Below, piece after piece: positions 1 to 8,720 of a stretch of 29,880 nt of DNA (position 1 is the first letter of the stretch; each line of letters starts with the position of its first letter). The notes beneath the pieces were generated by a model. The model did not search any database and had not been told where the DNA came from. It worked only from the letters and a program-made list of their open reading frames with translations. The position numbers and the translations under genes are program-made. Location: positions 1-29,880 of the forward strand of contig CAIQXR010000263.1 of NCBI GenBank assembly GCA_903875815.1, given 5' to 3'. This DNA comes from an uncultured Actinomycetes bacterium (GTDB taxonomy: Bacteria > Actinomycetota > Actinomycetes > Nanopelagicales > Nanopelagicaceae).

Positions 1-246
1 GCTCGATATATCGTTACCGATGTTGCCAAAGATGGCACATTGACGGGACCTAATCTTGAACTTTTAAAGTCAGTATGCGCTGCAACAACTAAACCTGTGG
101 TGGCAAGTGGCGGAGTCTCTACCTTGGCTGACTTGCAAGCCCTGCGACTTCTGACAGATATCGGGGTTGAAGGAGCGATCGTGGGCAAAGCGCTCTATGC
201 CGGAGCTTTCACATTGCCGCAGGCAATTGAAGTGGCATACCAGTAG
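1..246 (+). CDS. priA: Phosphoribosyl isomerase A, C-terminal part (bifunctional HisA/TrpF)
   Basis: This is the last 81 codons of a (beta/alpha)8 isomerase; the start lies before the window. HisA isomerises ProFAR to PRFAR in histidine synthesis. The actinobacterial PriA version also isomerises phosphoribosyl anthranilate in tryptophan synthesis. Visible are the [13 protein letters not shown] stretch, whose first Asp is the second catalytic acid of the HisA/PriA family, and the phosphate-binding ends VVASGGVS and [11 protein letters not shown]. The latter ending is typical of actinobacterial PriA. The choice of PriA over plain HisA is supported by context: no trpF occurs in the his-trp cluster that follows. 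Only three bases separate its TAG from the hisF start, so co-transcription is likely. The N-terminal catalytic Asp is not visible here. Confidence 0.93.
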   Translation, partial: ARYIVTDVAKDGTLTGPNLELLKSVCAATTKPVVASGGVSTLADLQALRLLTDIGVEGAIVGKALYAGAFTLPQAIEVAYQ

Positions 247-249
247 ACC

Positions 250-1011
250 ATGACCCTCGCGAAAAGAATTATTCCCTGCCTGGATGTTGCAGGTGGACGG
301 GTAGTCAAAGGAGTCAACTTCCAAAATTTGGTTGATGCTGGCGATCCAGTTGAATTGGCGAAGCGATACGGCGATGCTGGCGCAGATGAATTAACGTTCT
401 TGGATATCTCCGCGAGCGTTGAAGATCGAGCAACAACTTTAGATATCGTGACTCGGACTGCAGAGCAAGTCTTTATTCCGCTCACTGTGGGCGGCGGTAT
501 TTCAAGCGCCGATGATGTTAATAAATTGCTTCGCGCCGGCGCCGATAAAGTTTCAGTCAATACTGCTGCGATCAAGCGCCCAGAGATGATCAACGAAATC
601 TCTGATCGGTTTGGCAATCAAGTTTTAGTTCTTTCAGTCGATGCCCGCCGCGCTGATACGCCTTCTGGCTTTGAAGTAACAACACACGGTGGCAGACAAT
701 CGACGGGTATCGACGCCCTGGCGTGGGTCGAGGAGGGTATTGCACGAGGCGTGGGAGAGATTCTCCTGAACTCGATGGATGCCGATGGCACAAAGTCGGG
801 ATATGACTTGGAGATGCTCCGCGCGGTTCGGGAGGTAAGTGGCGTTCCAGTTATCGCTAGTGGCGGCGCAGGCGCTCTTGCTGACTTTGCAGCCGCTTTG
901 ACCGCGGGCGCAGATGCACTCCTTGCAGCAAGTGTCTTCCACTTCGGCCTCTTTTCGATAGAGCAAGTGAAGGATTATCTCGCCGAGCGAGATTTTGCGG
1001 TGCGGCGCTAG
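250..1011 (+). CDS. hisF: Imidazole glycerol phosphate synthase, cyclase subunit HisF
   Basis: HisF is the (beta/alpha)8 cyclase half of imidazole glycerol phosphate synthase. It uses ammonia from the HisH glutaminase to turn PRFAR into IGP and AICAR in the cytoplasm. The 253-residue length is normal. The two catalytic acids are present: Asp12 in RIIPCLDV and Asp131 in LVLSVDARR. The phosphate loops are also seen, at GGGIS near residue 81 and ASGGAGAL near 204. hisH is not in the window and probably lies before priA. The start follows the priA stop by three bases with no good ribosome binding site, so translation is probably coupled to priA. The gap to hisI is 24 bases. Confidence 0.97.
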   Translation: MTLAKRIIPCLDVAGGRVVKGVNFQNLVDAGDPVELAKRYGDAGADELTFLDISASVEDRATTLDIVTRTAEQVFIPLTVGGGISSADDVNKLLRAGADKVSVNTAAIKRPEMINEISDRFGNQVLVLSVDARRADTPSGFEVTTHGGRQSTGIDALAWVEEGIARGVGEILLNSMDADGTKSGYDLEMLRAVREVSGVPVIASGGAGALADFAAALTAGADALLAASVFHFGLFSIEQVKDYLAERDFAVRR

Positions 1012-1035
1012 CCTTCTATAGGCGAGAATAGGACC

Positions 1036-1383
1036 ATGGATATTCCAGCCCAACTCGCTGAGCGCTTTGATCGTGGCGAACTTGTTGCCGCCATCGCGCA
1101 AGATGCGACAAGCCGTGAAGTGCTTATGTTGGCCTGGATGAATCGCGAAGCGCTCGAACTCACTTTATCGACTGGTCGGGCCACCTATTGGAGTCGAAGC
1201 CGTAACTCGCTCTGGATTAAAGGCGAAAGCTCTGGCCACACTCAACTTGTTCATTCCGTAAATCTCGATTGTGATGGCGATGCCATTCTCCTCTTAGTCG
1301 ATCAGGTCGGAGCTGCCTGTCATACCGGTGAACGGACGTGTTTCCACACACCACTGAAGGCGCTCGGTAATACTCCCCAATGA
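1036..1383 (+). CDS. hisI: Phosphoribosyl-AMP cyclohydrolase
   Basis: HisI opens the adenine ring of phosphoribosyl-AMP, the third step of histidine synthesis. The protein is 115 residues and carries only the cyclohydrolase; there is no fused HisE domain. The metal sites are intact: the Asp cluster at 78-82 (DCDGD) and Cys95 and Cys102 in [10 protein letters not shown], which bind Mg and Zn in the family. The WMN motif near residue 34 is also typical. The stop overlaps the trpE start in an ATGA tetranucleotide, tying his and trp translation together. Upstream, GGCGAGA (1021-1027) could serve as a weak ribosome binding site. A box-like GAGAAT lies six bases before ATG, but it lacks the usual first T. 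Confidence 0.97.
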   Translation: MDIPAQLAERFDRGELVAAIAQDATSREVLMLAWMNREALELTLSTGRATYWSRSRNSLWIKGESSGHTQLVHSVNLDCDGDAILLLVDQVGAACHTGERTCFHTPLKALGNTPQ

Positions 1384-2894
1384 CTGTCACAATTTCACTC
1401 GAGCAGTTTCGGGAATATGCCCGCACTAACAATGTCATTCCGGTTGCGCGCGCCCTTCTTGCCGATAGTGAGACGCCCCTAACTCTCTATAAAAAATTAA
1501 CTGGCGGGGGAGTTAATACTTTTCTGTTGGAGTCGGCCGAACATGGTGGCACCTGGTCGCGTTATTCATTTATCGGAGTTTCGAGTCGTTCGATTCTGAC
1601 CGAGCGCGATGGCCTTGCGACCTGGGATGGTTTTTATCCAGCGGGCGCACCTAAAGATATAGATCCATTAGCGGCGCTGAAAATTGCCGCAACACACTTA
1701 CACTCTCCGAAAATCCCTGGCCTGCCTCCGCTGACCGGTGGACTTGTGGGATATATGGGCTATGACGTTGTTCGACGGATGGAGAAAGTCGGCGAAGGTG
1801 GCGTCAAAGATTTAGCGATTCCGGAGATCGCCTTCTTGCTGACTAGTGATCTCGCAGTACTCGATCACCACACAGGAACGCTGACGCTGATTGCCAACGC
1901 CATCAATTGGGATGGCAGTGATGAGCGAATTGATGAGGCTTATGAGGATTGCATTCAGCGGTTAGATGACATGCAGGCGCAATTGGCGCAGGCAACACCG
2001 TCGACAGTGGCGCCGCTGGTGGAGCGGGTGGAGCCAACGTTCACGCGTTCGACTTCAGAGCAAGAATTTTTAGGTGCGATCGACGAGTTGAAGGAAGAGA
2101 TTCGTGCGGGCGAGGCTTTTCAGATTGTCCTCTCACAACGCTTTGCGATGCCCTACGCCGGCGACACTTTCGATATCTATCGCACACTTCGCCTGCACAA
2201 CCCCAGTCCTTATATGTATTACTTCCGATTTGCGGATGGTCTGGATGTAGTAGGGTCAAGCCCAGAAGCTTTGGTAAAAGTCACTGGCCGCGAAGTAATG
2301 ATTCATCCCATTGCGGGTACTCGTCCACGTTCTGCTGATCCAGAGAAGGATCAAGCTCTCGCAGCAGAATTATTAGCTGATCCTAAAGAGCGAGCAGAGC
2401 ACCTGATGCTGGTGGATATGGGGCGTAATGATTTGGGGCGAGTCTGCGCCGCTGGCAGTGTGGAAGTAGTGGAGTTCATGCACATCGAACGCTATTCCCA
2501 TGTGATGCATATTGTTTCCACAGTAGTGGGCCAACTAGATACAACAAAGACGGCCATCGATGCGCTCTACTCGACTTTCCCTGCAGGCACACTTTCAGGA
2601 GCGCCGAAGCCGCGGGCGATGCAGTTAATTGCCGAACGCGAGCCAGTCAGGCGCGGTATTTACGGTGGAACGATCGGATACTTTGATTTCACTGGCAATA
2701 TTGATACCTGTATTGCTATTCGCACGGCTGTTATCAAAGATGGCATGGCTTACGTACAGGCCGGCGCCGGTATCGTGGCCGATTCTGATCCGCAATCTGA
2801 GAATCAAGAGACGCTCAATAAAGCTGCCGCAGTTTTGGGCGCGATTGCGACCGCATCAGCGATTACAGCTTCAACTGATGGGAAGAAAAAATGA
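1380..2894 (+). CDS. trpE: Anthranilate synthase component I
   Basis: TrpE makes anthranilate from chorismate, using ammonia from the TrpG glutaminase; it is the committed step to tryptophan. The 504-residue length is normal. The N-terminal half has LLES at 49-52, part of the Trp feedback site in this family, so allosteric inhibition by tryptophan is expected. The chorismate-binding C-terminal half has [22 protein letters not shown] and [11 protein letters not shown] in the usual order. TrpE and PabB are related; the LLES element and the trp neighbours argue for TrpE. No trpG or trpD is in the window, so they must lie elsewhere. The start overlaps hisI by four bases (ATGA), and the stop overlaps the next small gene the same way. 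Confidence 0.96.
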   Translation: MTVTISLEQFREYARTNNVIPVARALLADSETPLTLYKKLTGGGVNTFLLESAEHGGTWSRYSFIGVSSRSILTERDGLATWDGFYPAGAPKDIDPLAALKIAATHLHSPKIPGLPPLTGGLVGYMGYDVVRRMEKVGEGGVKDLAIPEIAFLLTSDLAVLDHHTGTLTLIANAINWDGSDERIDEAYEDCIQRLDDMQAQLAQATPSTVAPLVERVEPTFTRSTSEQEFLGAIDELKEEIRAGEAFQIVLSQRFAMPYAGDTFDIYRTLRLHNPSPYMYYFRFADGLDVVGSSPEALVKVTGREVMIHPIAGTRPRSADPEKDQALAAELLADPKERAEHLMLVDMGRNDLGRVCAAGSVEVVEFMHIERYSHVMHIVSTVVGQLDTTKTAIDALYSTFPAGTLSGAPKPRAMQLIAEREPVRRGIYGGTIGYFDFTGNIDTCIAIRTAVIKDGMAYVQAGAGIVADSDPQSENQETLNKAAAVLGAIATASAITASTDGKKK

Positions 2895-3073
2895 ACGCGG
2901 ATCATCTCCTCATTGCTCTGGCCATAACCGTGCTGGCGCTAGCCGCCGTCATTTATCTCATCATCCGGTTTCTTCGGCGAGGACTGTCGAATAAGTATCA
3001 GCGGCCGACCAAGAGCGCTAAAGAGATGACGCCGTGGAATGCACTCAATGCCGGAGAGGATCCTTCGCTGTGA
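2891..3073 (+). CDS. Small single-helix membrane protein of the trp cluster
   Basis: This 60-residue protein begins with one hydrophobic helix (about residues 5-25, LLIALAITVLALAAVIYLII). A basic stretch (RFLRRGL) and a soluble tail with KYQRP and WNALNAGEDPS follow. Overlaps with trpE (ATGA) and trpC (GTGA) on both sides make it a real translated gene rather than a chance frame. Its position matches the actinobacterial Trp biosynthesis-associated membrane protein family, which usually has four helices. From memory, the tail resembles the end of that family, a YxxP element followed by W-x-AL-x-x-GEDPT. If so, this is a reduced version keeping the last helix and tail. The function of the family is not known to me. 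Family assignment is an inference. Confidence 0.8.
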   Translation: MNADHLLIALAITVLALAAVIYLIIRFLRRGLSNKYQRPTKSAKEMTPWNALNAGEDPSL

Positions 3074-3852
3074 CCACAGTTTTAGAGAGCATTATTGCTG
3101 GAGTTCGTGAAGATTTGGCGAAACGTCAATTGCCGATCAATCAATTGCGCGAGCAGATTTCGGCAGCGAAGCCCGCGCTTGATGTTTATTCAGCGCTAAG
3201 CACACCTGCCATGTCGATCATCGCAGAAGTGAAGCGCTCTTCGCCGAGCAAAGGTGATTTAGCTCCGATCGCAGATCCAGCAGCACTTGCCGAAGAGTAT
3301 GAATCGGCTAGTGCGAGTGTTGTCAGTGTCTTGACGGAAGAGCGACGCTTTAAGGGTTCGATCAAAGATTTCCAAGATGTGCGGGCGCGGGTCTCACTGC
3401 CCTTGCTCCGCAAAGATTTTATCGTGACCGAATACCAGGTAATGGAATCTCGTGCGATCGGCGCCGATCTGCAGTTATTGATTGTTGCTGGACTTTCACA
3501 GAGTGAGTTGCGCGATTTCTACCAGCTCAGCCACGAATTGGGTATGGGTGTCTTAGTGGAGATTCACGATAACGCGGAACTTGAACGGGCCATGGAAATC
3601 ACTCCACAGGGTCCACGCATGATCGGCGTCAATGCTCGCAATCTCAAAACACTTGATGTTGATTTGCAGGCTTTCGAACTTCTCTTGCCGCAGATCCCTG
3701 ACACGGTAATTCGGGTCGCAGAATCTGGCATCTCCGCTCGCTCGGAAGTAGTGGCAGTGGAGACCCTGGGGGCGAACGCAATTTTGGTGGGGGAGACCTT
3801 GGTTCGAGCAAGCTCTGCTCGCACAGGTATTGCCACGCTGCTCGGCCGGTAA
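3070..3852 (+). CDS. trpC: Indole-3-glycerol phosphate synthase
   Basis: TrpC closes the indole ring, converting CdRP to indole-3-glycerol phosphate. I choose the GTG at 3070, giving 260 residues. It forms a GTGA overlap with the preceding stop and has GGAGAGGA at 3053-3060 as ribosome binding site. An upstream ATG in frame would add 12 residues (MECTQCRRGSFA) that are only the small gene read in another frame. Family motifs are in order: AEVKRSSPSKG (52-62) with the catalytic Glu and Lys, LLRKDFIV, IGVNARNL, VAESGIS and LVGETLV. It is a single-function enzyme, not fused to TrpF, which fits PriA doing the TrpF step. Six bases into the gap a hairpin-like repeat spans the stop codon. Confidence 0.96.
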   Translation: MTTVLESIIAGVREDLAKRQLPINQLREQISAAKPALDVYSALSTPAMSIIAEVKRSSPSKGDLAPIADPAALAEEYESASASVVSVLTEERRFKGSIKDFQDVRARVSLPLLRKDFIVTEYQVMESRAIGADLQLLIVAGLSQSELRDFYQLSHELGMGVLVEIHDNAELERAMEITPQGPRMIGVNARNLKTLDVDLQAFELLLPQIPDTVIRVAESGISARSEVVAVETLGANAILVGETLVRASSARTGIATLLGR

Positions 3853-3858
3853 GCCGAG
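3841..3858 (+). other. Small inverted repeat across the trpC stop
   Basis: CTCGGC (3841-3846) and GCCGAG (3853-3858) can pair around a six-base loop that contains the trpC stop. No T-run follows, so it is not an ordinary intrinsic terminator. It could slow ribosomes or nucleases or be chance. Confidence 0.3.
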
Positions 3859-3864
3859 GGGGAG

Positions 3865-3906
3865 ATGAGACCTACTCCATACCCCGCAGATGGACCTGCC
3901 CGCTAA
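3865..3906 (+). other. Possible 13-codon leader ORF between trpC and trpB
   Basis: ATG 3865 opens a frame of 13 codons (MRPTPYPADGPAR) ending in TAA 3904-3906. A purine-rich AGGGGGAG (3857-3864) lies directly before it, although the spacing is tight. It contains no Trp codon, so it is not a classic tryptophan attenuator peptide. In Streptomyces a small gene (trpX, later called trpM) sits between trpC and trpB; I cannot show homology to it. The stop lies inside the proposed trpB promoter box. It may be chance. Confidence 0.25.
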
Positions 3907-3915
3907 GATTTGCAG
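3904..3915 (+). promoter_or_regulatory. Leaderless promoter box for trpB
   Basis: TAAGAT (3904-3909) fits the actinobacterial -10 pattern TANNNT and is followed by exactly six bases and then ATG 3916. That puts the predicted transcription start on the A of the start codon. No ribosome binding site lies close to that ATG and no clear -35 is seen. This suggests trpBA can be transcribed apart from the his-trp operon. Confidence 0.5.
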
Positions 3916-5121
3916 ATGAGTATCACTGATCTCACTGTCGATCTTGAAGGCCACTTCGGACCTTACGGTGGTCGGTTTGTGCCCGAAGCGTTAATCGCAG
4001 CGCTCGATGAGTTGGCAGCAGCGCATCTCTCTGCATCACAAGATCCAGAATTCCAAAAGCAACTCTCAGAATTGCATCGCACCTATACCGGACGTCCTAG
4101 CATCCTCACTGAAGCGAAGCGATTTGCAGAACATGCAGGCGGTGCACGAATCATTCTCAAGCGTGAAGATCTCAACCACACCGGTAGCCACAAGATTAAT
4201 AACGTGCTTGGTCAAGCTCTGCTCACTAAGCGCATGGGCAAGAAGCGCATCATCGCCGAAACTGGCGCCGGCCAACACGGCGTCGCCTCGGCTACTGCCG
4301 CTGCGTTGATGGGGTTGGAATGTGTCGTGTACATGGGCGAAGAAGACACTCGTCGCCAAGCACTCAATGTTGCACGCATGAAACTTCTCGGCGCACAAGT
4401 TGTTCCAGTGACAACTGGATCGCGTACCTTAAAAGATGCCATCAATGAAGCGATGCGCGATTGGGTTACCAATGTGGAGACCACGCACTATCTCTTAGGC
4501 ACTGTTGCGGGTCCGCATCCGTTCCCGACCATGGTTCGTGATTTCCATAGAGTCATCGGCGTGGAAGCGCGCGAACAAATGCTGGCTGAATATGGAACTC
4601 TGCCTGATGCCGTTCTTGCCTGCGTAGGTGGTGGCTCGAATGCGATCGGCATTTTCCATCCATTTATTGATGACACTTCGGTGCGCTTAATTGGGCTAGA
4701 GGCGGGTGGCGATGGTGTTTCTACCGGACGTCATGCTTCAACTCTTACCGGCGGCACGCCAGGCGTTTTGCACGGAACTCGTTCCTATGTTTTGCAAGAT
4801 GAAAATGGCCAGACTGTTGAATCACATTCAATTTCTGCTGGCTTAGATTATCCCGGCGTTGGTCCCGAGCATGCTTACTTAAAAGATATTGGCCGTGCGG
4901 AATATCGATCGATCACGGACAAAGAAGCGATGGCAGCATTTGATCTGTTGTGCAAAACCGAAGGAATCATTCCTGCAATTGAGACAGCTCATGCCCTTGC
5001 TGGCGCAATAGTCATTGGTAAAGAGTTAGGTCCGAAAGCACACATCTTGATCAATCTCTCTGGCCGCGGCGATAAAGATGTGCAGACCGCTGCAGAATAT
5101 TTTGGAATTCCGCTCGCATGA
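3916..5121 (+). CDS. trpB: Tryptophan synthase beta chain
   Basis: TrpB condenses indole with serine using PLP and forms the alpha2-beta2 complex with TrpA. From ATG 3916 the protein has 401 residues, a normal length. Lys93 in HTGSHKINN is the PLP Schiff-base lysine. The Glu in AETGAGQHG is the catalytic acid, and [10 protein letters not shown] is the PLP phosphate loop. A TTG at 3910 would add two residues. I prefer ATG 3916 because the TAAGAT box sits six bases before it. The stop overlaps trpA in ATGA. The N-terminus [13 protein letters not shown] marks the common TrpB1 type, not TrpB2. Confidence 0.97.
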   Translation: MSITDLTVDLEGHFGPYGGRFVPEALIAALDELAAAHLSASQDPEFQKQLSELHRTYTGRPSILTEAKRFAEHAGGARIILKREDLNHTGSHKINNVLGQALLTKRMGKKRIIAETGAGQHGVASATAAALMGLECVVYMGEEDTRRQALNVARMKLLGAQVVPVTTGSRTLKDAINEAMRDWVTNVETTHYLLGTVAGPHPFPTMVRDFHRVIGVEAREQMLAEYGTLPDAVLACVGGGSNAIGIFHPFIDDTSVRLIGLEAGGDGVSTGRHASTLTGGTPGVLHGTRSYVLQDENGQTVESHSISAGLDYPGVGPEHAYLKDIGRAEYRSITDKEAMAAFDLLCKTEGIIPAIETAHALAGAIVIGKELGPKAHILINLSGRGDKDVQTAAEYFGIPLA

Positions 5122-5915
5122 GTACTCCACTCGCACAGCTGCTCGCGAAAGTTCGCTCGGAAAACCGTGCGGCGTTGATCGGATATATGCCAGCCGGCTT
5201 TCCGACTAAAGCTGAATGCATTCAAGCAATTCAAGCGATGGTCGATGGGGGAGTAGATGCCGTTGAGATCGGCTACCCCTACAGTGATCCAGTTATGGAT
5301 GGCCCCGTTATTCAAGCAGCAGCAGAACTTGCACTAGAAAATGGAACGGGAGCGCAGGACGTCTTCGATATTCTGGAAGCGACCGTTGCCATGGGAGTTC
5401 CTGCAGTAGTCATGACATATTGGAATCCGATCGAGCGATATGGCGTAGATGCTTTTGCGGCAGAGTTGGCTAAACGCGGCGGCTCCGGCGTAATTACCCC
5501 AGATCTCACTTTTGAAGAATCTGCTGGCTGGAAGAGCGCTGCAGCAGATCACGAGATCAATCGCATTTATGTGGTCGCTCCCAGCACGAGTGATGCGCGA
5601 TTGCCGATGGTGACTTCACAATGTTCTGGTTTTGTATATGCAGCGAGTTTGATGGGTGTAACAGGCACTCGGACATCAGTCTCTGGAAATGCACGGGAGC
5701 TTGTTGCGCGAATTCGCACCACTACCGATACTCCTGTCGCAGTTGGCTTAGGCGTCTCCACGAAAGAGCAAGCCCATGAAGTTGCCGCCTATGCCGATGG
5801 CGTCATCGTGGGATCGGCTTTTATCCGCCAATTGCAGGAGAGTTCATCGATCCACGAAGGCCTCGCGAAAGTGAAAGCTCTTGCCCAAAGTTTGTCCGAA
5901 GGAGTTCGTCGCTAA
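5118..5915 (+). CDS. trpA: Tryptophan synthase alpha chain
   Basis: TrpA splits indole-3-glycerol phosphate to indole and glyceraldehyde 3-phosphate; indole is channelled to TrpB. The 265-residue length is usual. The catalytic Glu50 (VEIG) and Asp61 (YSDPVMDGP) are present, and GVTGTR with GLGVST form the phosphate site. YSDPVMDGP in place of the enterobacterial FSDPLADGP is the usual actinobacterial form. It is coupled to trpB by an ATGA overlap. Two bases separate its TAA from the next ATG, so the downstream membrane protein gene probably shares this transcript. Confidence 0.97.
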   Translation: MSTPLAQLLAKVRSENRAALIGYMPAGFPTKAECIQAIQAMVDGGVDAVEIGYPYSDPVMDGPVIQAAAELALENGTGAQDVFDILEATVAMGVPAVVMTYWNPIERYGVDAFAAELAKRGGSGVITPDLTFEESAGWKSAAADHEINRIYVVAPSTSDARLPMVTSQCSGFVYAASLMGVTGTRTSVSGNARELVARIRTTTDTPVAVGLGVSTKEQAHEVAAYADGVIVGSAFIRQLQESSSIHEGLAKVKALAQSLSEGVRR

Positions 5916-5917
5916 CA

Positions 5918-6433
5918 ATGAGCGCAACAACCATCACTAATTGGGCGGTCATCATCGGAGTTGCAACGCTCGTTGCCGCTCGCATCAAACCAGCGCTACT
6001 TCCCTGGAACACAACGCTTGATCGAGTGATCGTCGGCGGTGTTCTCTTCGCAGCAGGCGCTCTCAAAGCTCACAACTCAGCGGAAGCGCGAATGGCTGTC
6101 CAGGCCTATCGAATTTTGCCGGCTCGAGTAGCGGCAATTTTGGGTTACACCCTTCCTTGGGTAGAGATGGCAATCGCACTCCTGTTGATTCTGGGCGTTG
6201 CCGTTAAAGGATCTGCGCTCTTGTCAGCCTTGCTCATGGGAATCTTCATCATCGCGATCTCGCAAGCATGGGCACGTGGCCTCTCCATTGACTGTGGCTG
6301 CTTCGGTGGTGGGGGAACGGTTGCCGCCGGGCATACCAAGTATGTGCAAGAAATCGCCAGAGATCTCGGAATTTTGATCATTGCCGGGCATCTCTCGCGC
6401 CACCCACGGGGTAAATTAGGGTTTGATAAGTAA
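5918..6433 (+). CDS. MauE/DoxX-like membrane protein
   Basis: This 171-residue integral membrane protein has about four hydrophobic segments (near residues 6-22, 37-50, 70-95 and 98-117). It resembles the MauE branch of the DoxX-like families. A Cys pair, Cys126 and Cys128 (SIDCGCFGGGG), follows the last long helix and is characteristic of MauE proteins. MauE is needed with a thioredoxin-like partner for maturation of the disulfide-rich methylamine dehydrogenase subunit. No mau genes are present, so a general redox role is more likely. The next gene is a DsbA-like thiol oxidoreductase, and I infer that the two work as a pair. AAGGAG (5899-5904) lies 13 bases before ATG, a long spacing, so coupling to trpA is likely. 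Confidence 0.8.
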   Translation: MSATTITNWAVIIGVATLVAARIKPALLPWNTTLDRVIVGGVLFAAGALKAHNSAEARMAVQAYRILPARVAAILGYTLPWVEMAIALLLILGVAVKGSALLSALLMGIFIIAISQAWARGLSIDCGCFGGGGTVAAGHTKYVQEIARDLGILIIAGHLSRHPRGKLGFDK

Positions 6434-6485
6434 TTTCGCATTAGAGTTAAGACTTACCAACACGATCTGAACGAGGTAGATGAGA

Positions 6486-7175
6486 ATGGCTCAGCAGAAG
6501 AATTCAGTAGCGAAGAAAGATAACTTCACTCGCAATTTGGTGATCGGCATGATCGCACTTGTTGCTGTAGTGGGAGTCACCTTCAGCATTGCGAGCAATA
6601 AGACCAACAACCTCGCCTCTTCTCCTTCAATCGCGTCCAAGACTGACGGTTATGGAATTACTTTCAATCCAAGTGCAACACCGCGTATCGATCTCTACGA
6701 AGATTTCCAGTGCCCTATATGTGGCGCATTTGAGAGCGTAAATAATTCATATATCAATCAAGTTGCTCGCAGTGGCAAGGCAAAAGTTGTCTTCCATCCG
6801 ATGACCTTTATCGGACCAGAGTCAATCTTGGCCGCCAACATGGCAGCATGCGCTGCTGATGAAGGTCGCTTCTTGGAGGCGCACAATGCGCTCTATGCCA
6901 ACCAACCCGCACATGAGAATTCCGGGACAATTACCAATAACTACCTTTTGCTCTTGGGTAGCTCTATTGGTTTGACCGACAACAAATTTAAGACCTGTGT
7001 TTCCAATGGAAATTACGTTAATTGGACCAAGAACATCGAAGCCGATGCCTCTTCCAAGAATGTCAACGCAACTCCTACCGTCTTTGTTAATGGCAAAGAG
7101 ATCGATCGCAAGACCCAGTACATGGATGCGGCTGCATTCAAGAAAGCGTTAAGCGACGCGGGCATTCATCTCTAA
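6486..7175 (+). CDS. Membrane-anchored DsbA-like thiol-disulfide oxidoreductase
   Basis: This protein has 229 residues from ATG 6486. A short basic N-terminus is followed by one membrane anchor (about 18-36) and an outward-facing thioredoxin-fold domain of DsbA type. The active site is CPIC (Cys76, Cys79) in YEDFQCPICG, and the cis-proline loop is ATPTVFVNG near the C-terminus. Two further Cys in the helical insert (AACAAD and KTCVSN) could form a structural disulfide. An ATG at 6480 is in frame, but GAGGT at 6473-6477 gives it only two or three bases of spacing against eight for 6486. It probably oxidises or isomerises disulfides in exported proteins, with the preceding MauE-like protein as a likely redox partner. 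The gap to lgt is seven bases. Confidence 0.88.
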   Translation: MAQQKNSVAKKDNFTRNLVIGMIALVAVVGVTFSIASNKTNNLASSPSIASKTDGYGITFNPSATPRIDLYEDFQCPICGAFESVNNSYINQVARSGKAKVVFHPMTFIGPESILAANMAACAADEGRFLEAHNALYANQPAHENSGTITNNYLLLLGSSIGLTDNKFKTCVSNGNYVNWTKNIEADASSKNVNATPTVFVNGKEIDRKTQYMDAAAFKKALSDAGIHL

Positions 7176-7182
7176 TCTAGGA

Positions 7183-8004
7183 ATGCACCTTTTTATTCCA
7201 ACCCCTGCCAGATCTATGGTGGGGGTTGGCCCATTTTCCATTCATTTCTATGCGATCTGTATTTTGCTCGGAGTGCTTGCAGCGCTCTGGCTTGGCGGTC
7301 GACGATACGAGTCGATGGGTGGCGTGCGCGCTGACTTATCGGAGGTCGCACTCTATGCAATTCCTGCGGGAATCATCGGCGGACGGATTTATCACGTCAT
7401 CACTTCGCCGGATAGATATTTTGGAGTAGGTGGCGAACCGTTACGAGCTTTTGCAATCTGGGAGGGCGGCCTTGGTATTTGGGGCGCGATCGCGCTCGGC
7501 ACCGCAGTGGCCTTTCTTAAATTTCGAACTACTCATCGCGCAACTTCATTTGCAGTTTTCGCAGACGCGCTTGCGCCAGGGTTGCTCATTGCCCAAGGTA
7601 TTGGTCGCTTCGGCAATTGGTTTAATGGCGAGCTGTATGGCAAGCCCACAACTGTGCCGTGGGGGCTATCGATTCCGCCGATCGATCGAGTCAGCGGCTA
7701 TGAAAATTTCAGTACCTTTCACCCAACTTTTGCCTATGAAGCGCTCTGGTGTTTTCTCGCTGCGGCCATTCTTCTTCGTTGGGGAAGTCGCTGGAAAAGG
7801 CGGGATGGCGAACTCTTCCTCTTCTACGTCGTGGCCTACACGGCAGGCCGATTCTGGATGGAGCTACTGCGTATCGATAGCTCACATCGCTTCTTGGGAG
7901 CGCGCATCAACCTTTGGGTCGATCTGATTGTCTTTGCCACAGCGTGGGGCTTGCTGCTGAGCGGCAGATATCGAGCAAAAAATAATGCCAAGAGGGTAGG
8001 GTAG
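7183..8004 (+). CDS. lgt: Prolipoprotein diacylglyceryl transferase
   Basis: Lgt transfers diacylglycerol from phosphatidylglycerol to the lipobox Cys of prolipoproteins at the outer face of the cytoplasmic membrane. The protein has 273 residues and about seven membrane segments. The Lgt signature GRFGNWFNGELYG lies at 141-153 with the essential Arg and Asn. IWEGGLGIWGA near residue 92 is the family's second conserved loop, and GGRIYHV near 66 is also typical. AGGA touches the start codon almost directly, so initiation may depend on coupling to dsbA. The C-terminal tail is short, without the long acidic or proline-rich extension seen in some actinobacteria. Its place near trpA is conserved in Mycobacterium and Streptomyces as I recall. 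Confidence 0.95.
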   Translation: MHLFIPTPARSMVGVGPFSIHFYAICILLGVLAALWLGGRRYESMGGVRADLSEVALYAIPAGIIGGRIYHVITSPDRYFGVGGEPLRAFAIWEGGLGIWGAIALGTAVAFLKFRTTHRATSFAVFADALAPGLLIAQGIGRFGNWFNGELYGKPTTVPWGLSIPPIDRVSGYENFSTFHPTFAYEALWCFLAAAILLRWGSRWKRRDGELFLFYVVAYTAGRFWMELLRIDSSHRFLGARINLWVDLIVFATAWGLLLSGRYRAKNNAKRVG

Positions 8005-8008
8005 GAAT

Positions 8009-8719
8009 ATGGGTCTTGAAGATGTCTACCAACGCAACCTCCACCATAAAGTCCACCGATCTGGTTGGCTTCGAGCCGCTGTTCTTGGCTCCAACGATGG
8101 ATTAGTTGCTACCGCTTCCTTAATGATTGGTGTGGCTGCTGCATCGAAGAGCTCGAGTCTGTTGTGGACCGTAGGCATCGCTGGAATTGTTGCTGGTGCA
8201 ATGTCGATGGCAGTAGGCGAGTACGTCTCGGTCTATTCGCAATCAGATATTGAAGAGGCCGATCGTAAGATGGAGGAAGAGCATCTTGCGGCTGATCCCG
8301 AAGGTGAATTAGAAGAACTCACTCAGATTTATATTGAACGAGGCTTGGATCGCACACTCGCCTCAGAAGTTGCTATCAAGCTCACTGAGCACGACGCGCT
8401 TGCGACTCATCTTCGTGATGAACTAGGGCAGTTTGATCACACGAAAGCCCGCCCGGTTCAGGCCTCGCTCGCCTCAGCGCTCAGTTACACCTTGGGTGGT
8501 GCCATTCCGCTATTGGGCGCAATCCCTGCCACGCCAGGTGCGAGAGTCGCCTCGATCGTCTCCTTCACGCTAGTCGGCCTCGCCATTGCTGGCGTCATCA
8601 GCGCTCGTTCGGCCGGATCTCCGCTCCTCAAGACCACATTACGCGTGCTTATTGGCGGCGCTTTAGGCATGGCAATTACTGCCGGAATCGGACATTTGTT
8701 TCACGTCACCGCCTTGTAG
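8009..8719 (+). CDS. VIT1/CCC1-family transporter (probable iron/manganese)
   Basis: This 236-residue protein is of the vacuolar iron transporter family. The first conserved block is LGSNDGLVATASLMIGV (near 26-42), with the Asp typical of the ion path. MSMAVGEYVSVYSQ (near 65-78) is the second. A cytosolic, Glu-rich helical hairpin follows (about 80-140), which in plant VIT1 binds metal before transport. Three hydrophobic segments close the protein. In bacteria these proteins probably export Fe(II) or Mn(II); the substrate here cannot be read from sequence. A purine-rich TAGGGT before the start serves as ribosome binding site and overlaps the lgt stop by position, so it is likely the last gene of the trp-lgt transcript. 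Confidence 0.88.
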   Translation: MGLEDVYQRNLHHKVHRSGWLRAAVLGSNDGLVATASLMIGVAAASKSSSLLWTVGIAGIVAGAMSMAVGEYVSVYSQSDIEEADRKMEEEHLAADPEGELEELTQIYIERGLDRTLASEVAIKLTEHDALATHLRDELGQFDHTKARPVQASLASALSYTLGGAIPLLGAIPATPGARVASIVSFTLVGLAIAGVISARSAGSPLLKTTLRVLIGGALGMAITAGIGHLFHVTAL

Positions 8720-8720
8720 T

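Noticed and set aside
3034..3069. Upstream ATG start for trpC
   Set aside because: The extra 12 residues are the small membrane gene read in another frame. GTG 3070 has a ribosome binding site and a GTGA overlap.
2891..5915. Tryptophan-rich attenuator or T-box in the trp cluster
   Set aside because: No run of Trp codons and no T-box specifier or TGGN motif were seen before trpE or trpB.
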